Below are positions 34,751 to 43,675 of a stretch of 46,871 nucleotides of DNA, one piece after another (position 1 is the stretch's first letter; every line of letters begins with the position of its first letter). This DNA comes from Lentisphaeria bacterium (GTDB lineage: Bacteria > Verrucomicrobiota > Lentisphaeria > Oligosphaerales > Oligosphaeraceae): contig JAEEYQ010000022.1 in the NCBI GenBank assembly GCA_016288215.1, positions 1 through 46,871 on the forward strand, given 5' to 3'. The notes below the pieces were generated by a model that was given only the letters and a program-made list of their open reading frames with translations, was not told the origin of the DNA and ran no database searches. The translations under genes and the position numbers were made by a program.

Positions 34751-34851
34751 ATGTGGAATTCACCGATTTGATTTGCGTAAACGACAATAACAATTATCTT
34801 GAAAGGCAGACTTTTGTCCGTCTGTCCATCGAAACTCACACGCAGCGTTCC

Positions 34852-35217
34852 ATGACATCTCCCGCAACAATTGCAACTCTCCAAAAACCAACGGTTTGCG
34901 CTCTTTTAGGCAAGCTGGGGGCCATGCTGTGTCAGCTTGGCCGCACGCCCGCCATGAGACTGGGCATCTTCCTGCTAGTGGTCAACATCCCCTTCGGCTA
35001 CGCCTGTATTGCTCTAAGTGTTTGCATGGGAGCCTCTTCGGGCGGTGCCATATGGAAATGGATCGGCATGGGGGGATACGGGCTGTCGTGGCTCATGCTG
35101 GCGGCGGGAACCTGGCTTGCGGGAAGTCAGGCGAAGCGCCAGCTGTCCTCTCGGGTGCGCTGCCTTTTCAAGGGCTGGCGCCGTCTCCGCAGAGCCCGCC
35201 AAAACAACGGGAAGTGA
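34852..35217 (+). CDS. Small two-helix membrane protein
   Basis: A 121-residue protein with two hydrophobic segments (about 36-60 and 68-90) and a strongly basic C-terminus (KGWRRLRRARQ). I do not know the family. The start has no ribosome site; an upstream longer frame exists but its N-terminus is not hydrophobic or conserved-looking. The gene is divergent from PSP1 and ends at a large hairpin, which supports it being real. Function unknown. Confidence 0.55.
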   Translation: MTSPATIATLQKPTVCALLGKLGAMLCQLGRTPAMRLGIFLLVVNIPFGYACIALSVCMGASSGGAIWKWIGMGGYGLSWLMLAAGTWLAGSQAKRQLSSRVRCLFKGWRRLRRARQNNGK

Positions 35218-35221
35218 AGCA

Positions 35222-35261
35222 TTGCAATAAAACGCATGCAAAAAATTGCGTTATATTGCAA
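35222..35261. terminator. Bidirectional hairpin between convergent genes
   Basis: TTGCAATAAAACGCA (35222-35236) pairs with TGCGTTATATTGCAA (35247-35261): 15 bp with one mismatch and a 10-nt AT-rich loop. It sits 5 nt after the small membrane gene and 22 nt from the lpxD stop. It therefore probably terminates both. Confidence 0.7.
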
Positions 35262-35283
35262 ATTCATTCCCCGATTTATGGAT

Positions 35284-36360
35284 TCAGGTGTTTTCTGTGC
35301 CGCCCTCCTGAGCTTTGGCAAGGGCCTCCTGCAGTTCTGCAACCTGCTTGACCAGAGTCTTTACCGTGGTATTCAGCTTTTCGATGCGGGCGATGTTCAG
35401 CATCTGCTTCGCAAACTCCTTCCGCTCCACGGCGGGAGTGCCGAACATGATCTTGCCTGGGGCGATGTCTTTGGAGATGCCGGCCTGAGCCATGACGATG
35501 GCACCGTCCCCCAGCCGCAGATGTCCCGCCGTGCCGGCCTGACCCGCCAGAATGACGCCGTTGCCGAGAATGGTGCTTCCCGAAATGCCGGCCTGGGCCA
35601 CGATGAGGGAGCATGCGCCAATCTGCACATTGTGGCCGATCTGGACCAGATTGTCGACCTTGGTGCCCCGTTGAATCCATGTGCGTCCGAAGCGCGCGCG
35701 GTCCACGCAGGAATTGGCGCCGATTTCCACATCGTCGTCCAGCTGCACGATGCCGACCTGCGGCACCTTCTCATGGCCTTGGGGGCCGGAGTTGTAGCCA
35801 AAGCCATCCGCGCCAATGACCACGCCCGGATGGAGGATGACGCGGTTGCCCAAAAGGCAGCGTTCGCGGACGACCACGCGCGGATACAGCAGACAGTCTT
35901 CGCCGATTTTGGCCTTTTCGCCGATGAAACAGCCCGCTCCAATGACGCTGTGGGCGCCGACAACCGCTCCCGCGCCGATCACCGCGCAGGCTCCCACATG
36001 GACCCCTTCGCCGATGACCGCCGTCTCATGGACCACCGCCGTCTTGTCGATGCCAGCCGGATAGGTCACTGGCGGAGGCGTAAACAGCGCGACGACGCTG
36101 CTGAAGGCCTTGGACGGATCCGCGCAGACAATCCACGCCCGCCCATCGGGAACCGGCTCTCCATAGCTCTCTGGAACCAGCACCACGCCTGCCCGCGAGG
36201 GCAGAACCTGCTCGATGTACTTCTCATTGCCGAGGAAGGAGACGTCCGTCTCCAGCGCCTCCGTCAGGGAGGCCACGCCGGTCAGGCCGTGGGGGCAATT
36301 TCCCTTCAGCGTTCCGCCGACCAGAGCGGCGAGCTCGCTGCATGACTTCTCTATGAGCAT
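35284..36360 (-). CDS. lpxD: UDP-3-O-acylglucosamine N-acyltransferase (LpxD)
   Basis: A 358-residue left-handed beta-helix acyltransferase of lipid A synthesis; it adds the second acyl chain to UDP-3-O-acylglucosamine. The N-terminal uridine-binding domain (about 1-100) is followed by hexapeptide repeats (about 105-300). The catalytic His is in QIGHNVQIG. The C-terminal helix (about 315-350) is the ACP-binding extension. It shows that the organism makes lipid A. GAGGG precedes the ATG by about 8 nt. It follows the OmpH/Skp gene by 65 nt, the common pairing, but lpxA, lpxB and bamA are absent here. Confidence 0.95.
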   Translation of the reverse strand: MLIEKSCSELAALVGGTLKGNCPHGLTGVASLTEALETDVSFLGNEKYIEQVLPSRAGVVLVPESYGEPVPDGRAWIVCADPSKAFSSVVALFTPPPVTYPAGIDKTAVVHETAVIGEGVHVGACAVIGAGAVVGAHSVIGAGCFIGEKAKIGEDCLLYPRVVVRERCLLGNRVILHPGVVIGADGFGYNSGPQGHEKVPQVGIVQLDDDVEIGANSCVDRARFGRTWIQRGTKVDNLVQIGHNVQIGACSLIVAQAGISGSTILGNGVILAGQAGTAGHLRLGDGAIVMAQAGISKDIAPGKIMFGTPAVERKEFAKQMLNIARIEKLNTTVKTLVKQVAELQEALAKAQEGGTENT

Positions 36361-36398
36361 GGCTGATTTCCCTCTATTGTGTCACGATTACTGTAAAT

Positions 36399-36422
36399 CT
36401 AGCGAATATGCTAATTCGCAAT
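36399..36422. repeat. Degenerate period-7 repeat (copy 4) after the skp stop
   Basis: CTAGCGAATATGCTAATTCGCAAT lies in the 65-nt gap between skp and lpxD, starting within 4 nt of the skp stop codon. It includes AATTAGC/GCGAATT elements seen in the other copies. Confidence 0.5.
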
Positions 36423-36425
36423 GAG

Positions 36426-37079
36426 TTATGGCTCATCGGAAGCGGCTGGTTTATCCGCTTCGGCCGCCTTGCGGCGGTTGCGGATGGCTTCGTAGCGCTC
36501 CTTGGCCTCCTTCAAATCCGCCTCATGGCCTTTGTTGACCAATTCGATGATGGTGTTCGTGATCTCCTTTTCAACTGGATACACCAGCAGTGGCGGAACC
36601 CGGTTCAAGGTGCGGCCGGAGACCTCGTAGAGCATGTCGATCTTCTGATCCGCCGCATATTTGCGGATGATGTTCAGCAGGTCAGCCACCAACTCGTCCT
36701 CCGCCTTGCCCCTTTCGCGCTGCAGGCTCTGCAGGCCCTCCTGACGGAACCGCTCCAGCTCCTGCCGTTTGTTGCGGAAATGCTCCAGACGGACCTGAAA
36801 CTTGCGTTTGGCCTCTTCCCGCGTCGCCTCGCCGGCCAGGTCGTTGCGGGCTTCCGCCTCGTATTTCTGCACCTCTTTGGCCACGGCGTCCACTTCGTCC
36901 CGTATCAGCTCCAGATGTTCGTCAAAATTCTGTTTCTGCTGTTCGAAGATGATGTTGGCATTGACGGTCTTGTAGTATTCCTCGAAAATCTTCTCCATAT
37001 TGACAAAGGCGGTCTTCTCCTGTGCGCTGGCCATCAGGCAGGCCAGAGAAACAAACGCGATCACTTTCGCAAACTTCAT
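36426..37079 (-). CDS. skp: OmpH/Skp-family periplasmic chaperone
   Basis: A 217-residue protein with a cleavable signal peptide (MKFAKVIAFVSLACLMASA) and a long alpha-helical coiled-coil body (about 45-175), as in Skp/OmpH. It holds unfolded outer-membrane proteins in the periplasm. At 217 residues it is longer than E. coli Skp (161), with an extra C-terminal helix and a Lys/Ala/Asp-rich tail. GAGGAG lies 8 nt before the ATG at 37079, which I prefer over an upstream in-frame start. It is cotranscribed with lpxD. Confidence 0.85.
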   Translation of the reverse strand: MKFAKVIAFVSLACLMASAQEKTAFVNMEKIFEEYYKTVNANIIFEQQKQNFDEHLELIRDEVDAVAKEVQKYEAEARNDLAGEATREEAKRKFQVRLEHFRNKRQELERFRQEGLQSLQRERGKAEDELVADLLNIIRKYAADQKIDMLYEVSGRTLNRVPPLLVYPVEKEITNTIIELVNKGHEADLKEAKERYEAIRNRRKAAEADKPAASDEP

Positions 37080-37228
37080 GTTGTACTCCTCTATGGATTC
37101 GTTGAATGAAAGAATGTCGCACGCTACAGTTCGCATGCGGGTTAATATATGGCTTCAACACACATTTTGAAACTTGAATGAAGGGAAAACCCTCTTCTGA
37201 CGAATAGGACTGGCAGGGCGAATCGCCC

Positions 37229-37265
37229 CTAATTCCTAACTCCTTTAATTGCTATTTGCTAATTC
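37229..37265. repeat. Degenerate period-7 repeat (copy 5), contains the Sel1 gene stop
   Basis: On the minus strand AATTAGC AAATAGC AATTAAA GGAGTTA GGAATTA. The Sel1 protein stop (TAG, 37259-37261) is the one in AATTAGC. A small GGGCG-AAT-CGCCC hairpin lies just downstream (37216-37228). Confidence 0.6.
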
Positions 37266-38596
37266 TCAAAGAGTTCCTCCATTTGGGTGATGGCGGCGGC
37301 GCTTCCCAGGGCCACGGCGTGGCTGATGGCCTCCTTGGCCTTCTCCTTGTTGATGGGGGTGCCGACACCGTGGTAGAGGCACAGCCCTTTGTGCAGACAG
37401 CCCTCTGGATCCTCCTGCGCGGCGGCTTTGCCGTACCAGAAGAAGGCCTCCGCGCCGTTGGTTTCGGTTCCTCTGCCGTTTTCATAGCAGAGGCCCAATT
37501 GGACTTGGGCCGGTCCATAGCCCTGTTCCGCAGACAGTTTGAACCAGCGGAAGGCCTCCTTGTCATCGGCGTCCACCCCTTCGCCATTGAGAGTGGCCAT
37601 GCCCAGACAGTATTCCCCAAGAAAATCCCCTTGATCCGCCGCGTCGCGGAAGTACGCCGCCGCTTTTTTCAGGTTGAGCGTCACGCCTGCGCCTTCGCGG
37701 TAGCAGCTGCCAAGGGCCACTTGAGCTGGCGCGTAGCCGGATTTGGCGGAGTTTTCGTACCACGTGGCCGCCTGATCGGAGTTCTTTGCGGTTCCGATGC
37801 CATGCTGATAGCAGTAGGCCAGTTTGGCCTGCGCCTCCGGATCGCCATCCTGCGCCGCCAAAATCAACCAGCTAAAGGTCTCAGGGTAATTGACTTCCAC
37901 GCCGAGGCCCCGTTGATAGCAGTCGGCCAGACGGACTTGAGCGCGGGTGTCTCCGGCTTCCGCCGCCTCCTTGAGAAGGGCGACGGCCTCGCTGGCGGTG
38001 GCGGCGGGGCCCAGGCCATTCAAAATCATGAAGGCGACTTTCCTCTTGCTGGTGATGTCTCCGGCGGCGGCGCGGATGCGGAGGTATTTCATGGTGATTT
38101 CGTAGTCCCCTTGGGCTTCCGCGATGATGGCCACCTTGACTTGGGCCTCCGCGACGCCGTTGTCCGCCGCTTGCGTGTACCAGTGCATGGCGCTGTCCAG
38201 GTCTCGGGTTACGCCGATGCCGCCGTCATAGCAGACGCCCAAATTGAACATGGCCGGGCCGCTGCCCTTTTCCGCCGCCTGACGAAACAGCTCAATGGCC
38301 TTCTTCACATCCTGCTTGACGCCGCCAATGCCCTCAAAGTACATTTTGCCCAAGGCTAGCTGCGCATTGGGGTTGCCGGCCTTGGAGAGCTTCTCCAGAT
38401 GCTCCACGGAGACCTTGTCCTCCTTTTTCGTGGGGGTTGTCTCCTTTTGACGCCGACGGGCGGGGGAGTCCTCCTCGTTAAAGGTGGGGATGTCGCTGTC
38501 CGCCGAGGTTTTGGTCTTTTTGGAGGTGAAAGGCCAGAACGCGTTGGCGGGCAAGGCGATAAAGATGGCAAAGCAGACCAGAAGAAAATGTTTCAT
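37259..38596 (-). CDS. Secreted Sel1-repeat protein
   Basis: A 445-residue protein with a signal peptide (MKHFLLVCFAIFIALPANA), a charged low-complexity linker (about 25-65), then about nine Sel1-like repeats of about 36 residues. Each has the A-x-L-G-x-x-Y-x-x-G-x-G-V and A-x-x-W-x-x-x-A-A-x-x-G pattern. Such repeats bind proteins or peptidoglycan and occur in many envelope or signalling proteins. The partner is unknown. I use the ATG at 38596 over an upstream TTG because it starts a normal signal peptide. It is monocistronic. Confidence 0.85.
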   Translation of the reverse strand: MKHFLLVCFAIFIALPANAFWPFTSKKTKTSADSDIPTFNEEDSPARRRQKETTPTKKEDKVSVEHLEKLSKAGNPNAQLALGKMYFEGIGGVKQDVKKAIELFRQAAEKGSGPAMFNLGVCYDGGIGVTRDLDSAMHWYTQAADNGVAEAQVKVAIIAEAQGDYEITMKYLRIRAAAGDITSKRKVAFMILNGLGPAATASEAVALLKEAAEAGDTRAQVRLADCYQRGLGVEVNYPETFSWLILAAQDGDPEAQAKLAYCYQHGIGTAKNSDQAATWYENSAKSGYAPAQVALGSCYREGAGVTLNLKKAAAYFRDAADQGDFLGEYCLGMATLNGEGVDADDKEAFRWFKLSAEQGYGPAQVQLGLCYENGRGTETNGAEAFFWYGKAAAQEDPEGCLHKGLCLYHGVGTPINKEKAKEAISHAVALGSAAAITQMEELFEN

Positions 38597-39040
38597 GGCG
38601 ATGGGGGTGTTGTTTGCTCTGGACAATTGTTGTGGAAATTAATGTAAATCTCGGTGGACAATATACAAATCCGCGAGTCCGTTTACCTTTCGCCTTTTGT
38701 GAATTGCATGACCCGTTTCATGGAAAATCGGTGGCAATAGGGGAGATGGGGCAGTACTTCGCGGTTTTGGGCTTATATTATATAAGGAATAAGAAACAGT
38801 TCTTTGGACAGAGACGACGGCGGAAAGTTCCCGCCCGCCGCCTCGGAAGGCGCGATTTTTTGCATGAAAACAGGTGACAATTCAGAAGAAGTCCACAGAA
38901 GAGCACATGGAAAGACACAAGAGCCCCTGACGTCTGCTCCCTTTTTGCTAAAGCGTCTAGCGGGATTTGACTTGTCTTTTCTGTTGATTCTGTGGATCTT
39001 AATGCGGTTCTGAATAGATATGGAAAGGGCAGGAAAGAAG
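38597..39040. other. Divergent intergenic region (444 bp)
   Basis: This lies between the Sel1 gene (minus) and nadE (plus). It holds a 15-bp palindrome CTTATATTATATAAG (38772-38786) and one GTCCACAGAAGAGCACA string (38891-38907) resembling the ACACAGA modules near 26917 and 27034. No coding sequence is convincing, and no NAD-responsive motif is evident. Confidence 0.5.
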
Positions 39041-40912
39041 ATGGGCGGTGTGTACAGATTGGCGGCGGCGGTTCCGGAGCTTCGCGTTGCGGATCCCGAA
39101 ACCAATGCGGAGCGGATTGGCGATTTGTGGCGGGCGGCCCTCGGCAAAGGGGCGGGTTTCGTCCTGTTTCCCGAATTGGCGCTTAGCGGCTGCAGTTGTG
39201 GGGATCTCTTTGGGCAGCCGCGACTTCTTGAGGCGTGCGAGACGGCGCTGCAGGCCCTTGCCGCCGTCACGGCCGGCAGTCAGGCGGTGATGATGGTGGG
39301 CCTTCCCGTCGCGGATGGCGTGCGCCTCTACAACGGGGTGGCGGTGATTCAGAATGGCCGGATTTTGGCCATTGTCACCAAATCAGTCCTTCCGGAGACA
39401 CGGGGGCATCGGGAGCGGCGGTGGTTCAGCGCGGCGCAGCTGGGCACGACGCTGACCCTTGGCTGCCAGACCGTGCCCTGCGGGCCGGGGCTGTTGCTGG
39501 CGGCGGGCGAGGTGTCCTTCACCATTGAGATTGGGCAGGATATGGAGGCGTTGCTGCCGCCGGCGGCCAATGCGGCGCTGAACGGCGCGGAATTGGTCTT
39601 CCGTCCCGCGGCGGAGCTGGCGGTGGCGGGTGGCATGGCGGCGCTGCGGAGCGCGGTGTCGGCCCATAGCCGTCAGCTGTGCGGCGTGGTGATCTCCTGC
39701 GGCGCCGGTGTGCACGAATCCACAGGCGGCGGCGTCTATGGCGGCCAAGTCTGCGTGGCCCAAGCCGGAGATGTCATCGTGGAGGATAGCGGTTTCCACC
39801 GCAGCGGCCATCTTGTTTTGGCGGACGTGAAGCCGGATTGGATGCGGCATCTGCGGAGAACCCAAACCCATTGGAAGGACATGCCCTATTGTCGGTTGCA
39901 GCCAGTTCGTCTCGCGGCGCCGACGACGGCTCCCGACTGGACGCATTTTGCCGTGAAGCCCCATCCCTACGCGCCGGAGGAGCCGGATGCAAGCGCCGTT
40001 TGGTGCCGTGAGCTACTGAACATCCAGGCCGCTGCCTTGGCAGGTCGAATGGAAGCCGCCCGCGCGGAGCGAATGGTCATGGGCTTCTCCGGTGGACTGG
40101 ACTCCACGCTGGCTCTGCTGGTCTGCGCGGAATGCTGCGACCTGCTGAATCTGCCCCACAGCAAAATCTGCTGTCTCACCATGCCGGGCTTCGGCACAAC
40201 CAGCCGGACCCGCGGCAATGCGGAGAGTCTGGCGACCGCATTGGGCGTGGAATTCCGTGCAGTGGATATTCAACCATCTGTCCTGCAACATTTTAAGGAT
40301 ATAAACCATAATCCGGGGCAGCACGACGTGGTTTATGAAAACAGCCAGGCGCGGGAACGGACGCAGATTCTCATGGACATTGCCAACGGGATGAACGGAC
40401 TGGTCGTCGGCACGGGAGATCTTTCGGAGATCGCCTTGGGATGGTGCACCTTCAACGGCGACCATATGGCCATGTACGGCGTCAATGGAAGCATTCCCAA
40501 GACGCTGATGCGGACCATGGTGGAGTTCTATGCGGCGACGCATCCGGCCCTCGCGCCTGTCCTGCGGGACATTCTGTCCACGCCTGTCTCCCCCGAATTG
40601 CTGCCTGGCGCACAGGAGACGGAGCGGATTTTGGGCAGCTACGAGCTTCATGACTTCTTCCTGTACCATTTTGTGAAGTATGGCGAAGGGCCTGACATGC
40701 TGCAGGCTCTGGCGGAGCACGCCTTCGCGTCCATCCATGATGCGGCGGAAATCCGTCAGGCGCTGTCTCTGTTTGTCCGTCGCTTCTTTACGCAGCAGTT
40801 CAAACGGAACACCTCACCCGACGGGCCCAAGGCATCGGAAATCTCCCTTTCGCCTCATGGGGACTGGGAGATGCCGTCGGACGCTTCGTTCCATGCATGG
40901 AGGACGGAGTGA
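39041..40912 (+). CDS. nadE: NAD+ synthase (NadE) with degenerate glutaminase domain
   Basis: The protein has 623 residues: a nitrilase-type domain (about 1-280) and an NAD synthase domain with SGGLDST (350-356) and GTGDLSE. It converts nicotinate adenine dinucleotide to NAD+ with ammonia. In glutamine-dependent NadE the N-terminal domain makes that ammonia with a Glu-Lys-Cys triad. Glu45 (FPELALSGCSCGD) and Lys114 (TKSVLPE) are present, but the Cys of the usual VEICEDLW is Gly165 (IEIGQDME, codon GGG at 39533-39535). The glutaminase is therefore predicted dead. An ATG at 39020 is also in frame; AGGAAAG before 39041 favours the later start. It heads a plus-strand operon. Confidence 0.9.
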   Translation: MGGVYRLAAAVPELRVADPETNAERIGDLWRAALGKGAGFVLFPELALSGCSCGDLFGQPRLLEACETALQALAAVTAGSQAVMMVGLPVADGVRLYNGVAVIQNGRILAIVTKSVLPETRGHRERRWFSAAQLGTTLTLGCQTVPCGPGLLLAAGEVSFTIEIGQDMEALLPPAANAALNGAELVFRPAAELAVAGGMAALRSAVSAHSRQLCGVVISCGAGVHESTGGGVYGGQVCVAQAGDVIVEDSGFHRSGHLVLADVKPDWMRHLRRTQTHWKDMPYCRLQPVRLAAPTTAPDWTHFAVKPHPYAPEEPDASAVWCRELLNIQAAALAGRMEAARAERMVMGFSGGLDSTLALLVCAECCDLLNLPHSKICCLTMPGFGTTSRTRGNAESLATALGVEFRAVDIQPSVLQHFKDINHNPGQHDVVYENSQARERTQILMDIANGMNGLVVGTGDLSEIALGWCTFNGDHMAMYGVNGSIPKTLMRTMVEFYAATHPALAPVLRDILSTPVSPELLPGAQETERILGSYELHDFFLYHFVKYGEGPDMLQALAEHAFASIHDAAEIRQALSLFVRRFFTQQFKRNTSPDGPKASEISLSPHGDWEMPSDASFHAWRTE

Positions 40913-40914
40913 CC

Positions 40915-42114
40915 ATGGGCGGGGAGCTTTTCATTCGCAAGGGGCGGGAGGCGTCGCTGCTTCGCCGTCATCCGTGGGTCTTCTCCGGCTCCGTGGACCA
41001 TGTGAGCGGCGACCCGCAACCCGGAGACACCGTGGACATTCGTGACAGCGAAGGGACATGGCTGGCCAGAGGGGCCTATTCGCCGCTGTCCCAAATTCGC
41101 GCCCGCATCTGGACATGGCGGGAGGCGGAGCCGGTGGACCGTGATTTCTTCCGCCGACGGCTGGCGGACTGCCTCGCCTATCGGCGTCGTCTGTCCATGG
41201 ATGACTGCAGCAACGCCTGGCGGCTGGTCCATGGAGAGGCGGACGGCCTGCCCGGCTGTGTGGTCGACAAATACGGCCCCTATTTCGTCTGCCAGTTCAG
41301 CACCGTGGGCGCGGAGCGCTGGAAGCAGGATATGGCGGCGTGTCTCATGGAACTTGAGGGCACGCGTGGCGTCTATGAACGGTCGGACGGCGATTCGCGG
41401 CAGCGGGAGGGACTTGAGCCAAGCTGCGGCGTCCTGGCGGGGGAGGAAATTCCGGAACGCTTTGAGGTTCAGGAACATGGACTTCGCCTATGGGCTGACT
41501 TGAAGCGGGGGCACAAGACCGGCTATTACCTCGATCAGCGGGACAATCGGGCCCTTCTGTGGGACTGCGGCGGCCTGGAGGTCCTCAATTGCTTCAGCTA
41601 CAGCGGAGGTTTCGGAATCCGGGCCGCGTTGGGCGGCGCGGCTCATGTGGTTCAACTGGACGCCTCGGCAGACGCGCTGGAGCTGGCAAAGGCGAATGTA
41701 TCACTTAACAGCTTGCCGGACAGCATGTTCGACTATGTTCGGGACGATGTGTTCCATTGGCTTCGTCAATGCCGTGACAGTCGCCGCTCCTTCGATGTCA
41801 TCGTGTTGGATCCACCGAAATTCGCGGACACGCAGCGTCAGCTGGAAAAGGCCTGCCGCGGTTATAAGGACATTAACCTGCTGGCGGCGAAACTCTTACG
41901 ACCTGGTGGACGACTGCTGACTTTCTCCTGCTCCGGAGCCATGACCCCGGAGCTGTTCGCCAAAGTGGTGGGGGAGGCGTTTCAGGACGCGGGCCGTCTG
42001 GCACGGGTCATGGGCGTGCTTTCTCAGGCTCCCGACCACCCGCTGGCTGTAAATTTCCCGGAGGGCCATTATCTTACAGGATTGGATTTGGCCATCCGCG
42101 AGGACTCCTTCTAA
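40915..42114 (+). CDS. Class I SAM-dependent rRNA methyltransferase, RlmI-like
   Basis: A 399-residue protein with an N-terminal PUA-like RNA-binding domain (about 1-80) and a C-terminal Rossmann-type methyltransferase domain with VLNCFSYSGGFGI (SAM-binding motif I), VIVLDPPKFA (motif IV) and a Cys in FSCSGAM (motif VI). This matches the RlmI/RlmK-L-C family that methylates 23S rRNA C1962 at position 5. The gene starts 2 nt after the nadE stop with a site (GGAG) inside its end, so it is coupled to nadE. Confidence 0.9.
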   Translation: MGGELFIRKGREASLLRRHPWVFSGSVDHVSGDPQPGDTVDIRDSEGTWLARGAYSPLSQIRARIWTWREAEPVDRDFFRRRLADCLAYRRRLSMDDCSNAWRLVHGEADGLPGCVVDKYGPYFVCQFSTVGAERWKQDMAACLMELEGTRGVYERSDGDSRQREGLEPSCGVLAGEEIPERFEVQEHGLRLWADLKRGHKTGYYLDQRDNRALLWDCGGLEVLNCFSYSGGFGIRAALGGAAHVVQLDASADALELAKANVSLNSLPDSMFDYVRDDVFHWLRQCRDSRRSFDVIVLDPPKFADTQRQLEKACRGYKDINLLAAKLLRPGGRLLTFSCSGAMTPELFAKVVGEAFQDAGRLARVMGVLSQAPDHPLAVNFPEGHYLTGLDLAIREDSF

Positions 42115-42117
42115 ACC

Positions 42118-43587
42118 ATGCAACTCGGACTCTCTCAACAACAGAAACTGAAGCAGGAAATGTCGATGGGGCTCAATTTGAGTCCCCAGCAGATTCTGTC
42201 CCTCCATGTGCTGCAGGAACCCGCTCTGGAGCTGCAGCAGCGAATTGAGGCGGAATTGGTTCAGAATCCCGTTTTGGAAATCACGGGCAACAGCCATGAA
42301 ATCAGCGCGGGCGACCTGATGGGAGAGGCCCAATATCCTTCCACTTCCATGGACAGCGCCGCCCGCATGGTGGAGAAGGACGAAAGCCTCACCGATCAGG
42401 TGCGGGAGGATTGGGAGGACGGCGTCCTGCCTGACATGGCGGATGGACAGCGCTTCGACAGCGACAGCGAGGAGCGTCGTCGCCACTTCTTCGACTCCCT
42501 CAGCACGGAACCCTCTTTCTTGGACAGTCTCCATGAACAGCTTATGGACGTCATTCCTCCTGAACGGGAGGATTTGGCGCAGGCGACGGAGACGGTATTG
42601 GGCAATTTGGACGACACGGGATATTTGAAGGCCAGCGACGCGGAAATCGCGGCCGGGGCCAACGTCCCCCTGGAGGTGGCGCAGGAGGCGGTGAAATGCG
42701 TTCAACACCTTGATCCACCGGGACTTGCAGCACGAGATCTGCGGGAGTGCCTCCTGCTTCAGCTGGAGCGCAGCCGTGAAAAGGGCAGCTTGGCGTGGGA
42801 CATCGTGGACCGTCATCTGGATGAGCTGGCTCGAAACCACATCCCCAGAATCGCCAAGGAGCTGGATGCGGAAGTTGCTGAGATTCAAGAGGCTGTTGAG
42901 CGGATTCGACGGCTGGAGCCCCGCCCAGGCCGACTGCTCTCCCCAAAGACCGCCGCCATTGTGGAGCCCGATCTGATTTTCGAGAAGGATCCTCAGGGCG
43001 AATGGACGGTGCGGCTGAATCGCGAGCTGATTCCGCGGCTCGGCATCTCCACGATGTACACGGACATGCTGAAATCGACGGACATGTCCTCCGATGACCG
43101 AAAGTACCTGAAGCAGCAAATCGCGAGCGGAAACACGTTCATTAACGCTATATCCGTGCGCATGAGCACGTTAGAGAAGCTTGGCCATGAAATCATCGAG
43201 TATCAGAGCGACTTTTTGGAGGCGGGTCCGGAGGCGCTGCATCCGCTGACCATGCGGCAGGTGGCGGAGGATTTGGAGCTCCATGAGACGACCATCAGCC
43301 GTGCCGTGGCTGGAAAATACGCCCGCACACCCCATGGGCTGGTGGCGTTGCGGGACTTCTTTGCGGCGGGCTATCAATCGGCCATGGGGGACGATGTGTC
43401 CAGCCGCGCGGTCATCGCGAAAATCACGGCCATTGTCAACGGCGAACCCTCTGATAAGCCCTATTCGGATCAGAAGATTGTGGAACTCCTTGCAAAAGAA
43501 GGACTTAATATAGCACGACGGACTGTGGCCAAATATCGGGAAGAGGCGGGAATCCCTGCCGCCAGTCTGCGAAAAATTCACAGTTAG
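42118..43587 (+). CDS. rpoN: RNA polymerase sigma-54 factor (RpoN)
   Basis: A 489-residue sigma-54. The N-terminal activator-interacting region (about 1-50) is Gln/Leu-rich, an acidic linker (about 75-135) follows, then the core-binding domain. The C-terminus has a DNA-binding helix-turn-helix and the RpoN box ARRTVAKYREE. It directs transcription from -24/-12 promoters with AAA+ activators, none of which is in the window. It begins 3 nt after the methyltransferase gene, as in a cotranscribed unit. No raiA (hpf) or ptsN, its usual companions, follows. Confidence 0.95.
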   Translation: MQLGLSQQQKLKQEMSMGLNLSPQQILSLHVLQEPALELQQRIEAELVQNPVLEITGNSHEISAGDLMGEAQYPSTSMDSAARMVEKDESLTDQVREDWEDGVLPDMADGQRFDSDSEERRRHFFDSLSTEPSFLDSLHEQLMDVIPPEREDLAQATETVLGNLDDTGYLKASDAEIAAGANVPLEVAQEAVKCVQHLDPPGLAARDLRECLLLQLERSREKGSLAWDIVDRHLDELARNHIPRIAKELDAEVAEIQEAVERIRRLEPRPGRLLSPKTAAIVEPDLIFEKDPQGEWTVRLNRELIPRLGISTMYTDMLKSTDMSSDDRKYLKQQIASGNTFINAISVRMSTLEKLGHEIIEYQSDFLEAGPEALHPLTMRQVAEDLELHETTISRAVAGKYARTPHGLVALRDFFAAGYQSAMGDDVSSRAVIAKITAIVNGEPSDKPYSDQKIVELLAKEGLNIARRTVAKYREEAGIPAASLRKIHS

Positions 43588-43630
43588 TCGTTTTTTCTTC
43601 ATAGTTCTGGAAGCTCAAATCTTCTGGGAA

Positions 43631-43663
43631 AATTGCGAATAGTTAATTCCTGATTGCGAATTA
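43631..43663. repeat. Degenerate period-7 repeat (copy 6) before the kinase gene
   Basis: AATTGCG AATAGTT AATTCCT GATTGCG AATTA lies in the 88-nt gap between rpoN and the kinase gene, ending 12 nt before the kinase start. Confidence 0.5.
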
Positions 43664-43675
43664 TAAAGGATTTAT

